From: Streptomyces sp. A012304
GTDB lineage: Bacteria; Actinomycetota; Actinomycetes; Streptomycetales; Streptomycetaceae
Assembly (NCBI RefSeq): GCF_026008495.1
Contig: NZ_BQUN01000089.1
Location: 23,540-87,539, forward strand
Reading direction: 5' to 3'
Length of the DNA stretch: 64,000 bases
The translations under genes and the position numbers were made by a program. Below are positions 1 to 9,201 of the stretch, piece by piece. Position 1 is the first letter of the stretch. Every line of letters starts with the position of its first letter. A model generated the notes under the pieces. It ran no database searches, was not told the origin of the DNA, and saw nothing but the letters and a program-made list of their open reading frames with translations.

Positions 1-546
1 CCGGGTCAGGATGATGCGGTTGACCTGCTTGGACTGCAAGGCCTGCACCGCCTTGGCCATGGCGAGGTAGGTCTTGCCGGTACCGGCGGGGCCGATGCCG
101 AAGACGATCGTGTGCTTGTCGATCGCGTCGACGTACCGCTTCTGGTTGAGGGTCTTGGGTCGGATGGTGCGGCCGCGCGAGGACAGGATGTTCTGCGTCA
201 GTACCTCGGCCGGGGTCTCCTGGCCGTCGCTCGTCCCGTTCTCGCTCGCCCGCAGCATGGCGATCGAGCGTTCCACTGCGTCCTCCGTCATCGGCTGCCC
301 GGTGCGGAGCACCAGCATCATCTCGTCGAACAGGCGCTGCACGAGGGCGACTTCCCGCGCCTCGCCGGTCGCGCTGATCTCATTGCCCCGGACGTGGATG
401 TCGGCCGCCGGGAAAGCCGTCTCGATCACGCGCAGCAGCGAGTCGCCGGATCCCAGCACGGTCACCATGGGGTGCTGGGCGGGGACAGTGAACTGTGCTC
501 TCGCCTTCCCCTGCGCGGGGGTCTGAGCGGTGGGTGTCTCAGTCAT
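1..546 (-). CDS. phoH: PhoH-family ATPase, N-terminal part (cut by window edge)
   Basis: The first 182 residues are present; the C-terminus lies outside the window. A small N-terminal nucleic-acid-binding-type region precedes a Walker A motif, GPAGTGKT, about 20 residues before the edge, followed by AMAKAVQAL and a strand ending IILTR. This is the PhoH/RavA-type P-loop order. PhoH proteins are cytoplasmic ATPases linked to RNA metabolism and phosphate-starvation responses; the exact substrate is not established. The start is the ATG reading MTETPTAQ; no strong Shine-Dalgarno sequence is visible. In streptomycetes this gene usually precedes ybeY, which would lie off the left edge. Confidence 0.9.
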   Translation of the reverse strand, partial: MTETPTAQTPAQGKARAQFTVPAQHPMVTVLGSGDSLLRVIETAFPAADIHVRGNEISATGEAREVALVQRLFDEMMLVLRTGQPMTEDAVERSIAMLRASENGTSDGQETPAEVLTQNILSSRGRTIRPKTLNQKRYVDAIDKHTIVFGIGPAGTGKTYLAMAKAVQALQSKQVNRIILTR

Positions 547-674
547 AGGCCGGCCCGAAGGCCTCTTGGTCCTCCCGGATGCGTCTCGCCTGCCACGAGG
601 GCGGCCTGGCGAGTTCCAGGGTACGCCAGGGGGCCGACAACGCCGTAGGAGTTTTCGAACGGGCGGGTGGGCCG

Positions 675-1814
675 CTACGCCGAGCGGCGGAAGCCGATGG
701 TCGGGACCGCGCGGCGGCGGGGCCAGGGGGTGGCGTCGTGGGCGGGGAGGAGGGAGGTGAGGGAGGTCAGGAAGGCGTAGCGGCGCAGGGCCTCGGGGTC
801 CTGCGACTCGACCGACTGCACCTTGTGCCACCAGGCGGCGATCTCGGACCAGCCGGGAGCGGAGAGGGAGCCGCCGAACTCCTGGACGGAGAGCGCGGCG
901 GTGAGTCCGGCGAAGGCGAGGCGGTCGGCGAGCGGCCAGTCGGCGAGGGTGCCGGTGACGAAGCCGGCCACGAAGACGTCCCCGGCGCCGGTGGGGTCGA
1001 GGGCCTCCACGGCGATCGCGGGGACCTCGGCGCTCTCGCCGGTGCGCCGGTCCACCGCGTACGCGCCCCGCGGGCCGAGGGTGACGACCGCGCACGGAAC
1101 GTACTCGGTGAGGGCGTGCGCGGCGGCGCGCGGGCAGGTGGCGCCGGTGTAGCGCATGGCCTCCTCCGCGTTCGGCAGGAAGGCCTCGCAGTGCTTCAGG
1201 TCGGCGAGGCCCGCCAGGTCCCAGGCGCCGGTGTCGTCCCAGCCGACGTCGGCGAAGACGCGGGTGCCCCGGCTCGCGGCCTGGGCGATCCAGGGGGCGC
1301 TCCGGCCGGGCGTGAGGGAGGCCACGGCGGCGCGGGCGTGCGGCGGGGAGTCGGGGGCGAGCTCCTCGGTGGGCGGTTCGTGGCCGTGGGAGACCATCGT
1401 GCGCTCGTCCTCGTAGGCCATGGAGACGGTGACCGGGGAGTGCCAGCCGGGGACCGTGCGGGAGGCGGTGAGGTCGATGCCCTCGCCCTGTTCCAGGGCG
1501 TCCCAGCAGTACTCGCCGTAGTGGTCGTCGCCGAAGGCCGCCGCGAGGGACGTCCGCAGCCCGAGGCGGGCGAGAGCGGTGGCCATGTTGGCGACGCCGC
1601 CGGGGCTCGACCCCATCCCGCGCGCCCAGGACTCGGTCCCGCGCACCGGGGCGGAGTCGAGCCCGGTGAAGATGATGTCGAGGAAGACGGTGCCGGTGAG
1701 GTAGACGTCCCAGGGCGGGTCGCCCGGCGCGCGCAGGGCGGCCAGGGGGTCGACCTGGGCGTGGCGTGGGTGTCGGTGGTGTCCCTCTCCGGTGGACGCG
1801 GTGGACGCGGTCAC
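675..1814 (-). CDS. PfkB-family carbohydrate kinase
   Basis: 379 residues, within the ribokinase/PfkB range plus an N-terminal extension of about 40 residues. The glycine-rich PGGVANMATALARLG segment and the catalytic and anion-hole motif DPTGAGDVFVAGF (near residue 300) are intact, so ATP-dependent phosphorylation of a sugar or sugar-like alcohol is expected in the cytoplasm. GTG start with AGGGAG upstream. It follows the glucarate dehydratase gene by about 107 bp on the same strand and may be co-transcribed, but nothing in the sequence fixes its sugar, and adenosine-type substrates are not excluded. Confidence 0.88.
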   Translation of the reverse strand: MTASTASTGEGHHRHPRHAQVDPLAALRAPGDPPWDVYLTGTVFLDIIFTGLDSAPVRGTESWARGMGSSPGGVANMATALARLGLRTSLAAAFGDDHYGEYCWDALEQGEGIDLTASRTVPGWHSPVTVSMAYEDERTMVSHGHEPPTEELAPDSPPHARAAVASLTPGRSAPWIAQAASRGTRVFADVGWDDTGAWDLAGLADLKHCEAFLPNAEEAMRYTGATCPRAAAHALTEYVPCAVVTLGPRGAYAVDRRTGESAEVPAIAVEALDPTGAGDVFVAGFVTGTLADWPLADRLAFAGLTAALSVQEFGGSLSAPGWSEIAAWWHKVQSVESQDPEALRRYAFLTSLTSLLPAHDATPWPRRRAVPTIGFRRSA

Positions 1815-1921
1815 GGTGCGCTCCCTGACGTGGTGCCGATCTGGCCAGTGTGCACCACGCCGCCGACAACACGCCGTGCGTCACCGCGGGAGCGGGGGCG
1901 CGTCAGCGCGGGAAGGGGCTC

Positions 1922-3217
1922 TCACCAGCGCGGAACCACCGGTGTCACCCACTCCGGATCGGCGACGCGCATGGCCGCCTCGTCGTCCCGCTCGCGCAGC
2001 GCGCCGTCGTCGTCCAGCCATCGCCGGTGCAGCGCGGCCAGCCGGTCCCGGTCGAGCCGCACGCCGAGCCCGGGGGCGTCGGAGACGACGACGAACCCGC
2101 CGTCGAAGGCCGGCCGCTCGGTGAGGACGTCCTCCGTCTGCCAGGGGTAGTGGGAGTCGCAGGCGTGGTGCAGACCGGGGACGGTGGCCGCGACGTGGGT
2201 CATCGCGGCGAGCGAGATCCCCAGGTGGGTGTTGGAGTGCATGGACACACCGACGCCGAACGTGTGGCAGATCGCGGCGAGGCGCTGGGTGTTGCGCAGC
2301 CCGCCCCAGTAGTGGTGGTCGGAGAGCACGACCTGCACGGCGCCGCGGGTGAACGCCTCCGGGATCTCGGCGAACGTCGTCACGCACATGTTGGTGGCGA
2401 GCGGCACGTCGGTGCCCGCGGCCACCTCGGCCATGGCGGGGGTGCCCAGCGCCGGGTCCTCCAGGTACTCCAGGACGTCCCCGAGTTCCTTCGCCACCTT
2501 CAGCGAGGTCTGCACGCTCCACGCCCCGTTGGGGTCCAGCCGCAGCGGATGCCCGGGGAAGGCCTGTGCCAGGGCCCGTACGGCGGCGATCTCCTCGTCC
2601 GGCGGGAAGACCCCGCCCTTGAGCTTGAAGGAGGTGAACCCGTACCGCTCCTTGAAGCGGCGGGCCTGCGCCACGATCCCGGCCGGGTCGACGGCGGCCC
2701 CCCAGTCGTCCTGCTCGCAGGCCACGCCCTCGGGGTGGGCGGCCCACTTGTAGAAGAGGTACGCGCTGTACTCGACGGCGTCGCGCACCTTGCCGCCGAG
2801 CAGCGCGTGCACGGGCAGCCCGAGCGCCTTGCCGAGGGCGTCGAGGCAGGCCACCTCGAAGGCGGAGACGACCGACAGCCGCAGCTTGTCGGCGGTCTGC
2901 ACGCCCCGCAGTCCGCCGACGTCGACCTGTCCGGACACCCGCGACCGGTCGACGGCGAGCTCGTCGGCGATCGTGAACAGGCCGTTGAGGTCACTGACCC
3001 GGTGGCCCGTCAGCCGTTGGGCGAAGGGGCGGGCGAGTTCGAGGTACTTGGTGTCGCCGTAGGTCTCGCCGAGGCCGGTCGTGCCGTCGGCGGTCACCAC
3101 CTCGACGATGAGCCGGGGGGTGTACGGCTGGTGCACGCCCTGGGTGTTCAGCAGTGGCGGGTCGGCGACCAGGATCGGGGTCAGCCGTACCTCGGTGATG
3201 GTCAGGTCGCGGGTCAC
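1922..3217 (-). CDS. gudD: Glucarate dehydratase
   Basis: 431 residues of the enolase superfamily, closest in pattern to D-glucarate dehydratase. The N-terminal capping domain (ITEVRLTPILVADPPLLN) precedes a TIM barrel carrying FKLKGGVF and RLDPNGAW metal and catalytic segments. It dehydrates D-glucarate to 5-dehydro-4-deoxyglucarate. The GTG start overlaps the stop of kdgD in a GTGA, so the two are translationally coupled and catalyse consecutive steps. Some enolase-superfamily dehydratases accept other aldarates, but the pairing with kdgD favours glucarate or galactarate. Confidence 0.9.
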   Translation of the reverse strand: MTRDLTITEVRLTPILVADPPLLNTQGVHQPYTPRLIVEVVTADGTTGLGETYGDTKYLELARPFAQRLTGHRVSDLNGLFTIADELAVDRSRVSGQVDVGGLRGVQTADKLRLSVVSAFEVACLDALGKALGLPVHALLGGKVRDAVEYSAYLFYKWAAHPEGVACEQDDWGAAVDPAGIVAQARRFKERYGFTSFKLKGGVFPPDEEIAAVRALAQAFPGHPLRLDPNGAWSVQTSLKVAKELGDVLEYLEDPALGTPAMAEVAAGTDVPLATNMCVTTFAEIPEAFTRGAVQVVLSDHHYWGGLRNTQRLAAICHTFGVGVSMHSNTHLGISLAAMTHVAATVPGLHHACDSHYPWQTEDVLTERPAFDGGFVVVSDAPGLGVRLDRDRLAALHRRWLDDDGALRERDDEAAMRVADPEWVTPVVPRW

Positions 3218-4158
3218 AGGGCGGCTCCTACGAGGTCGAGTCCGGTGGTGAGGACGGCCTTGAGGTCGGCCAGGTCGGCGGCCGACGGGTCGGTGAGCGG
3301 GGCCCGCACCGGGCCGACCGGGCGGCCGCGCAGCCGGGCGGCGGCCTTCACCAGGGACACGGCGTAGCCGGGCACCCGGTCGCGCAGTTCGACGAGGGGG
3401 ACGTAGAAGTCGCGCAGCAGCCGGTCGGTGGTCTTGTCGTCGCCGTCGCGCAGGGCGGCGAAGAAGGCGTTCGCGATCTCGGGGGCGAAGGCGTGCACGG
3501 CGGAGGAGTAGGCGGGGACGCCGACGGTGGCGTAGGCGCGGGCCTGGATCTCGGCGGTGGCGGCGCCGTTGAAGAAGAGGAAGCCCTGGGGGGCGGCGAG
3601 GGTGAGGCGCTGGAGGCGGTCGAGGTCGCTGTGGCCGTCCTTGAGGCCGATGACGTTGGGGATCGCGGCGACGCGGCGGAGGGAGGCCGCGGTGAAGGCC
3701 ACCGGTCCGCGCTGGTAGGCGATGAGCGGCAGCGGGGTGCGGGCGGCGATGTGCTCCAGCTGGGCGACGAGGCCGTCCTGCGGGGCGGTGACGAGGTAGT
3801 GCGGCAGGACGAGGAGGGCGTCCGCGCCCGCTTCCTCGGCGACGCGGGCGAAGCGGACGGCCTGGGCCCAGCCGTAGCCGATGCCGGCGACGACGGGGAC
3901 ACGGCCGGCCGCCTCCTCGACGGCGGTCGAGACGACCTGCCGGTACTCGTCCTCGTCGAGGGAGAAGAACTCGCCGGTGCCGCAGGCGGGGAAGACGGCG
4001 CCGGGGTCGGTGGCGAGCTGGGCGGCGAGATGGGCGCGCAGGCCCTCGGGGTCGAGGGTGCCGTCCGCGCGGAAGCTGGTCAGCGGGAACGACAGCACGC
4101 CCCGCGCCATGCCCTCTCTCAGCCGTCCGGCCGTGTCCGTGTCCAGGTTCACCGGCAT
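3214..4158 (-). CDS. kdgD: 5-dehydro-4-deoxyglucarate dehydratase
   Basis: DHDPS-superfamily TIM barrel of about 314 residues. The Schiff-base lysine sits in IGLKDGHSDLDRL, and FPACGTGEFFSLDEDEY matches the family's N-terminal signature. It converts 5-dehydro-4-deoxyglucarate to 2,5-dioxopentanoate with loss of CO2 and water. Two starts compete: ATG at 4158, directly abutting the purine run AGGGAG, or GTG two codons later at 4152, which leaves that purine run about six bases upstream and so fits better as a ribosome site. First gene of the operon; a palindromic operator lies just upstream, next to the divergent IclR gene. Confidence 0.9.
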   Translation of the reverse strand: MPVNLDTDTAGRLREGMARGVLSFPLTSFRADGTLDPEGLRAHLAAQLATDPGAVFPACGTGEFFSLDEDEYRQVVSTAVEEAAGRVPVVAGIGYGWAQAVRFARVAEEAGADALLVLPHYLVTAPQDGLVAQLEHIAARTPLPLIAYQRGPVAFTAASLRRVAAIPNVIGLKDGHSDLDRLQRLTLAAPQGFLFFNGAATAEIQARAYATVGVPAYSSAVHAFAPEIANAFFAALRDGDDKTTDRLLRDFYVPLVELRDRVPGYAVSLVKAAARLRGRPVGPVRAPLTDPSAADLADLKAVLTTGLDLVGAAL

Positions 4159-4163
4159 CTCCC

Positions 4164-4184
4164 TATGTAGATGACATCCACGTA
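4164..4184. promoter_or_regulatory. Palindromic operator between kdgD and the IclR gene
   Basis: TATGTAGATG, one central A, then CATCCACGTA: two 10-bp arms matching at 8 of 10 positions. It lies 6 bp upstream of the kdgD ATG and 70 bp from the IclR start. IclR proteins bind such palindromes in divergent promoters, so this is the likely site by which the regulator controls kdgD-gudD and itself. Confidence 0.55.
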
Positions 4185-4253
4185 TGAAGATGGAGGCTAG
4201 ATATGCGAACGCCACCCGTCAATGGGCCCGCCGGCGCGCACTACCATCGGCGC

Positions 4254-5045
4254 ATGTCGGAGACAGCAGGCGCGGGCGGCGTCCGTGAGGTGAAGTCCGC
4301 GGCGCGCACGGTGGAGCTGCTGGAGCTGCTCGCGGCGCGCGGCGACCGGCCGGCCCGGCTCCAGGAGCTGGCGGACGAGCTGGGCGTGCCGCGCAGCTCG
4401 ATGTACGCGCTGCTCCAGACCCTGATCGGCCGGGGCTGGGTCCGCACGGACGTCACCGGCTCCCTGTACGGCATCGGTATCCACGCCCTGCTGACCGGCA
4501 CCAGCTATCTGGACTCCGACCCGCGGGTGCGGCTCGTCCGGCCCTACCTGGACGAGGCGTCCGAGGCGCTCGGCGAGACCATCCACCTGGGGCGGCTGGA
4601 CGGGCGGGACGTGGCCTACCTGGCGACCCGCGAGTCGCACGAGTACCTGCGCACCATCAGCCGCGTCGGACGACGGCTGCCCGCGCACGTCGGCGCGCTC
4701 GGCAAGGCCCTGCTGGCGGAGCGCCCCGACGAGGACCTCCCCGAGGGCCCCTACGAGGCCCTCACCCCGCACTCGCACACCACCCGCGCGGCGCTGCTGG
4801 CGGACCTCGCCGGGGTACGGGCGCGGGGCTACTCGGTGGACCGCGAGGAGGGCGTCCTCGGCATCGTCGGCTTCGGCTTCGCGCTGCGCTACGAGCTGCC
4901 CGCGCAGGACGCGATCAGCTGTTCGGTGCCGGTGGCGCGGCTGACGCCTGGGCACGAGGAGCGGATCGTCGCGGTGATGCGGGAGATCCGGGCGAAGATC
5001 GAGGCGACGGCGCCGGGCGCGGCCGGGGCCGTCAACTGGCGCTGA
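4254..5045 (+). CDS. IclR-family transcriptional regulator
   Basis: 263 residues. Winged HTH at the N-terminus (LQELADELGVPRSSMYALLQTL, residues about 33-55), then the IclR effector domain (GETIHLGRLDGRDVAYLATRES; PAHVGALGKALLAE). The effector is likely a sugar acid or its breakdown product, since the gene is divergent from kdgD-gudD. ATG 4254 (MSETAG) is chosen over an in-frame ATG at 4203 because residues before it do not look like the family. Confidence 0.88.
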   Translation: MSETAGAGGVREVKSAARTVELLELLAARGDRPARLQELADELGVPRSSMYALLQTLIGRGWVRTDVTGSLYGIGIHALLTGTSYLDSDPRVRLVRPYLDEASEALGETIHLGRLDGRDVAYLATRESHEYLRTISRVGRRLPAHVGALGKALLAERPDEDLPEGPYEALTPHSHTTRAALLADLAGVRARGYSVDREEGVLGIVGFGFALRYELPAQDAISCSVPVARLTPGHEERIVAVMREIRAKIEATAPGAAGAVNWR

Positions 5046-5086
5046 AACGCGCTCTTCTACCCGTCTTCCCGCACCACAAACCCGAA

Positions 5087-5100
5087 GTGATCCACATCAC
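5087..5100. promoter_or_regulatory. Small palindrome upstream of the MFS gene (Crp-like)
   Basis: GTGATccacATCAC, perfect 5-bp arms. It resembles Crp/Fnr-type half sites and lies 120 bp before the transporter start. Similar palindromes occur by chance; weak call. Confidence 0.25.
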
Positions 5101-5220
5101 CACCCCCGCGCTTCTTCGCGCACCGCGTGCTTGATACAAATTTCCCGCGCGTTCCCGTCCGTCGACGGCCGTCGCCCTCCCCCTCTTCGAGCCACTTCTT
5201 CGCATGCCCTGGGAACGCCC

Positions 5221-6567
5221 GTGTTCGCCCCCCGCACCACCCCCTGGCCCCTCGTCGCCCTTTTCACGGCCGGGTACCTCGCCCCCTATCTGCTGCCGAC
5301 CGTCGTCGGCCGGCTCGACAGCGGGCTGCCGCTGACGGCCACCGAGGCGGGCGCCGTCGGCAGCGCGCTGCTGCTGAGTTCGGCGTCGGCCGGTTTCGCG
5401 CTGGCCTCGCGCGTGGAACGGATCGGGGCACGCCTGCTGGCCCGCACCGGCCTCGCGCTGGCGGTGCTCGGATACGGCGGCGCCGCCCTCGCCGCGAGCG
5501 TGCCCGCGGTCGTCGCGGGCGCGGTCCTCGGCGGGTTCGGATCCGGAACGGCCACCGCGGTCGCCGCCACCCGGATCGCCGCCCAGCCCGACCCGCACCG
5601 CGCTTCCACGCTCGGTCTGCTCGGGGTGTCCGCGCTGGCCGGCGCGGTGTATCTGACGGTCCCGCACCTCGGCGCCGGGCACGGGCAGCCGCTGGCCGCG
5701 ATCGCGCTGACCGCGCTCGTCGTCTGGCCGCTGACGGCCCGTCTGCCCGGCCCCGCGCCGACCGCGCCGGCCCGGCGGGACCCGGCGGGCGGCACCCGGC
5801 CGCCCCACCTGCGCTCGGGGCTCGTGCTGGCCGCCGCCATGCCCTGCTGGTCGCTCGTGCAGAACTCCCTGTGGGGGGTCAGCGGGCGCATCGGCCTGAC
5901 GCAGGCTCATCTCACCGAGGCCACCGTCGGCGTGATCTTCGCGGTGGCGCTGGGGGCCGGGCTGCTGGGCGTCCTCGGCGCGGGGGCGCTGGGGGCGCGG
6001 CTGGGCCGGGCGCTGCCGATCGGCGGCGGGACCGTGCTGATCGCCGGGTGCGTGGTGCTGAGCGCCTCCGCGACCGGGCCGGCCACCTTCGCCGCCGGTG
6101 AGATCGCCTGGAACGCCCTCTACCCGATCGTCCTGTCGTACCTGATCGGTCTGGCCGCGTCCCTGGACCCGCGCGGCCGTTGGGCGGTGCTGGTCGGTTC
6201 GACGTCCTCCCTGGGGACGGCGGCGGGACCGCTGACCGGCAGCCTCCTGTCCGCGCACGCCGGGTTCCCGGTGATGGGCTGGGTCCTGGGCGCCGCCCTG
6301 CTGGTCGTCGCCGTACCCATGACCGCCGTCGCCCTGCACACGTCCGGCCGACCCCTGCTGCCCGGCACGGTCCGCCGCCGGGGCGGCACCCCGACCGCCG
6401 TGGTGGCCGCCGCGACCGGTGCCCGGGCCGGCTCGGTCCCGCCGGTCGGCGCACCGGAGCAGCCGGTGGTGGAGATCGAGGTGGACGCCCCGCCCGTACC
6501 CGCCCGGCGCGCCTTCGACACGGCGGGCCCCCGGCCGACGGCCACCGCGCCGGGGTCCGCGGACTGA
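5221..6567 (+). CDS. MFS transporter
   Basis: 448 residues from the GTG at 5221. About twelve hydrophobic segments are visible, starting with LVALFTAGYLAPYLLPTVVG; ERIGARLLAR resembles the MFS loop 2-3 region. The long hydrophilic C-terminal tail (from about residue 390) is Pro/Ala-rich. Likely a proton-driven exporter or importer in the cytoplasmic membrane; the substrate cannot be told. An in-frame ATG-like start at 5131 would add a non-membrane Arg/Pro stretch and is less likely. It follows the IclR gene on the same strand, so glucarate-related transport is possible but speculative. Confidence 0.8.
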   Translation: MFAPRTTPWPLVALFTAGYLAPYLLPTVVGRLDSGLPLTATEAGAVGSALLLSSASAGFALASRVERIGARLLARTGLALAVLGYGGAALAASVPAVVAGAVLGGFGSGTATAVAATRIAAQPDPHRASTLGLLGVSALAGAVYLTVPHLGAGHGQPLAAIALTALVVWPLTARLPGPAPTAPARRDPAGGTRPPHLRSGLVLAAAMPCWSLVQNSLWGVSGRIGLTQAHLTEATVGVIFAVALGAGLLGVLGAGALGARLGRALPIGGGTVLIAGCVVLSASATGPATFAAGEIAWNALYPIVLSYLIGLAASLDPRGRWAVLVGSTSSLGTAAGPLTGSLLSAHAGFPVMGWVLGAALLVVAVPMTAVALHTSGRPLLPGTVRRRGGTPTAVVAAATGARAGSVPPVGAPEQPVVEIEVDAPPVPARRAFDTAGPRPTATAPGSAD

Positions 6568-6601
6568 GGACCGGCCGGCTCCCGGCCGCGGTCCGCGCGC
6601 G

Positions 6602-6690
6602 GCGGTGGCGGCCTCCGGCGCGACGGGCGGCACGCCCGCCGCCACGGGCAGCGGCAGCCTCGCCGCCACCGGCGCAAGCTTGGCGTCCTG
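6602..6690 (+). pseudogene. Remnant of a sortase-anchored (HtaA-like) C-terminus
   Basis: A reading frame here gives GGTPAATGSGSLAATGASLA. LAATG (6659-6673) is the LAxTG form recognised by class E sortases of Streptomyces, typical of the end of HtaA heme-binding surface proteins. No upstream domain, hydrophobic anchor or stop follows in frame, so this reads as decayed sequence. The assignment leans on the heme-binding remnant immediately downstream. Confidence 0.4.
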
Positions 6691-6756
6691 CCGTCGGCGG
6701 GGCTGCCGACGTAGACAGTGGTGCCGCCGGGGGCGACTGCGAGGCCGGCCCAGGAC

Positions 6757-6887
6757 GCGGGCACGGCGGCCGGCCTGGACAGGCCCTTCACCCTGATCAC
6801 CACCGAGGCGCTCGCCCAGTCCCAGCCGGACATCGTGCCGATGATGACGAAGGGCCTCGAGTCGGTCGGCGGCAGCGACGGGCTGCA
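6757..6887 (+). pseudogene. Remnant of a hemin ABC-transporter binding protein (HmuT-like)
   Basis: One frame reads DAGTAAGLDRPFTLITTEAL, then AQSQPDIVPMMTKGLESVGG, then SDGL. This matches the conserved C-terminal third of HmuT heme-binding lipoproteins (family form: TSEAL...PDVILMMTKGLESVGGVDGL). Upstream and downstream sequence in all three frames lacks the rest of the protein. It sits in the 353-bp gap between the MFS and deaminase genes and is a gene fossil. Confidence 0.65.
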
Positions 6888-6919
6888 GCCTGGTGGAGCG
6901 CGTCCGCCAGGCCTGCTGG

Positions 6920-7915
6920 TCAGGAGCGGAACTCGTAGGCCGCCACCTCGGCGAGATACCGCGCCCGCCGCTCCTCGTCGTCCTCCAGGAAGGAGGCGAG
7001 GAAGGAGTTGCGGGCGAGCTCCCGCAACCGCTCCTCACCGAGGCCCAGTTCACGGCGTACGGCGTCGAAGTTGTCGCCGGCGTACCCGCCGAAGTAGGCC
7101 GGGTCGTCGGAGTTGACCGTGCACACCAGCCCGGCGTCGAGCATCGCGGGCAGCGGGTGCGCGGCGAGGGCGTCGACGGCCCGCAGCCGGACGTTGGACA
7201 GCGGGCACAGCGTCAGCGGGATCCGCTCCCGCACCAGCCGCTGCACCAGCGCCGGGTCCTCCACGCACCGCAGCCCGTGGTCGACGCGCTCGACGCCGAG
7301 CACGTCCAGGGCCTCGGTGATGTACTCCGGCGGCCCCTCCTCCCCGGCGTGCGCCCCCCGCCGCAGCCCGAGCGCCGCGGCGGCGGCGTACACCTCGCGG
7401 AACTTCACCGGCGGGTGCCCGACCTCGGCCGAGTCCAGCCCGATGCCGGTGATCCGGTCCAGGTACGGCCGGGCCGCCTCCAGGGTCTCCATGGCCGACT
7501 CGGCGGACTCGTCGCGCAGGAAGCACAGGATGAGCCGGGTGGAGACGCCGTGGTTCGCCTCGCTCGCGCCCAGCGCCCGCCACAGCCCCTCGACGACCGT
7601 GCCCATCCCGACCCCCCGGGACAGATGGGCCTGCGGGTCGAAGAAGATCTCCGCGTGCCGCACGCCCTGCGCGGCGGCACGGGCCAGGTAGGCGTTGGCG
7701 AGGTCCTCGAAGTCCCGCTCGGTCCGCAGGACGGCCATCAGCTCGTAGTACAGGTCCAGGAAGGACTGGAGGTCCTCGAACCGGTACGCCTCGCGCACCT
7801 CGTCCGTGTCCGCGTACGGCAGTTCCACACCGTTGCGGGCGGCCAGCTCGAAGGCCAGCTCCGGCTCCAGGGTTCCTTCGATGTGCAGGTGCAGTTCAGC
7901 TTTGGGGAGGGGCAT
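6920..7915 (-). CDS. add: Adenosine/adenine deaminase family protein
   Basis: 331 residues of the metal-dependent deaminase TIM barrel. Zinc ligands are HLHIEG near the start, HAGEEGPPEYI and NSDDPAYFGGY. FFDPQAH and LILCFLRD fit the Aah1-type branch, which contains adenine deaminases as well as adenosine deaminases, so the base may be preferred over the nucleoside. It supplies hypoxanthine or inosine for purine salvage in the cytoplasm. Start at ATG 7915; a TTG directly before it is less likely. It is 20 bp downstream of rnz on the same strand. Confidence 0.87.
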   Translation of the reverse strand: MPLPKAELHLHIEGTLEPELAFELAARNGVELPYADTDEVREAYRFEDLQSFLDLYYELMAVLRTERDFEDLANAYLARAAAQGVRHAEIFFDPQAHLSRGVGMGTVVEGLWRALGASEANHGVSTRLILCFLRDESAESAMETLEAARPYLDRITGIGLDSAEVGHPPVKFREVYAAAAALGLRRGAHAGEEGPPEYITEALDVLGVERVDHGLRCVEDPALVQRLVRERIPLTLCPLSNVRLRAVDALAAHPLPAMLDAGLVCTVNSDDPAYFGGYAGDNFDAVRRELGLGEERLRELARNSFLASFLEDDEERRARYLAEVAAYEFRS

Positions 7916-7935
7916 CAAAGCATCGTACGGCCGTT

Positions 7936-8841
7936 TTACCGCCGTTTCGGGACCGGCACTCGCAGCAGGTCGTGCGCCACGGTCAGCTCCCCCTCGAACC
8001 CGGCGGCCCGCGCCTGCCGCTCGAATTCGTCCCGATCGGAATACCTTTGACTGAAGTGGGTGAGCACGAGGTGCCGCACACCGGCGTCACGGGCCACCGT
8101 CGCCGCCTGACCTGCCGTCAGGTGTCCGTGCTCGATGGCGAGTTGGATGTCGTCGTCGAGGAAGGTGGACTCGATGACGAGCATGTCGCAGCCCTCGGCG
8201 AGCGCCTGCGCGCCCTCACACATCCGGGTGTCCATCACGAACGCGAACCGCTGCCCGCGCCGCACCTCGCTCACGTCCTCCAGGGACACCCCGCCGATCG
8301 CGCCCTCCCGCTGGATGCGGCCCACGTCCGGCCCCTTGATGCCGTGCGCGGCGAGCCGCTCGGGCAGCATGCGGCGGCCGTCCGGCTCGACCAGCCGGTA
8401 GCCGTAGGACTCGACCGGGTGGGACAGCTTGCGCGCCTCGAGCGTGTACGAGGCCGTCATGGCCAGCGGCCCGTCCCCGTCGACCGGCGCCTGGGTGATC
8501 CCGACGGTCTCGCGGTAGGCGGTGGCGTACCGCAGCCGGTCGAAGAAACGCTGCCCGGAGCGCGGGTAGTGGGCGACGACCGGGTGCGGGACCTTGTCGA
8601 GGTTGACGCGCTGGATGACCCCGGCGAGTCCCAGGGAGTGGTCGCCGTGGAAGTGCGTGACGCAGATCCGGTGCAGGTCGTGGGCGGCGACCCCGGCGCG
8701 CAGCATCTGGCGCTGGGTGCCCTCGCCGGGATCGAAGAGGAGACCCTCGCCGTCCCAGCGCAGCAGGTAGCCGTTGTGGTTGCGGTGCCGGGTGGGAACC
8801 TGGCTGGCGGTGCCGAGGACCACCAGTTCACGGACGGACAC
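7936..8841 (-). CDS. rnz: Ribonuclease Z
   Basis: 301 residues of the metallo-beta-lactamase fold. HFHGDH and the downstream [11 protein letters not shown] provide the zinc ligands, and [12 protein letters not shown] is an RNase Z signature. The enzyme removes 3' trailers from tRNA precursors, needed especially where CCA is not encoded, as for the tRNA-Ala at the right end of this window. GTG start, 6 bp after the HIT gene's stop. Confidence 0.93.
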   Translation of the reverse strand: MSVRELVVLGTASQVPTRHRNHNGYLLRWDGEGLLFDPGEGTQRQMLRAGVAAHDLHRICVTHFHGDHSLGLAGVIQRVNLDKVPHPVVAHYPRSGQRFFDRLRYATAYRETVGITQAPVDGDGPLAMTASYTLEARKLSHPVESYGYRLVEPDGRRMLPERLAAHGIKGPDVGRIQREGAIGGVSLEDVSEVRRGQRFAFVMDTRMCEGAQALAEGCDMLVIESTFLDDDIQLAIEHGHLTAGQAATVARDAGVRHLVLTHFSQRYSDRDEFERQARAAGFEGELTVAHDLLRVPVPKRR

Positions 8842-8847
8842 GGCGAA

Positions 8848-9201
8848 TCACCCGGGGGGCCAGGTCAGGCCGCGCCCGCCGAGGACGTGCGCGTGGGCGT
8901 GCCAGACGGTCTGACCCGCGCCGCTGCCGGTGTTGAAGACGATCCGGTAGCTCTCCAGCTTCTCCTCCTCGGCGACCGCCCGCGTCTCGCGCAGCACGTC
9001 CGCGGCGAGCTGCGGCGCCTCGGTGGCGAGGGCGGCGGCGTCCACGTGGTGCGCCTTGGGGATCACCAGGACGTGGGTGGGCGCCTGGGGGTTGATGTCG
9101 CGGAAGGCGACGGTCGTCTCGGTCTCCCGCACGATGGTCGCGGGCACATGGCCCGCGACGATCTTGCAGAACAGACAGTCGTCCTGCGGCTCCCCTGCCA
9201 T
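8848..9201 (-). CDS. HIT-family nucleotide-binding hydrolase
   Basis: 117 residues with the histidine triad HAHAHVLGG near the C-terminus and CLFCKIVAG near the N-terminus, a zinc-binding variant common in bacterial Hint proteins. Such proteins hydrolyse adenosine phosphoramidates. ATG start with a strong GGAGG six bases upstream. First gene of the HIT-rnz-deaminase run. Confidence 0.92.
   Translation of the reverse strand: MAGEPQDDCLFCKIVAGHVPATIVRETETTVAFRDINPQAPTHVLVIPKAHHVDAAALATEAPQLAADVLRETRAVAEEEKLESYRIVFNTGSGAGQTVWHAHAHVLGGRGLTWPPG

Noticed and set aside
6120..6833. Minus-strand frame through the MFS 3' end
   Set aside because: A GGTTVYVGSP stretch looks faintly like a binding protein, but the rest is Arg/Pro-rich shadow and the opposite strand holds the HmuT fragment.
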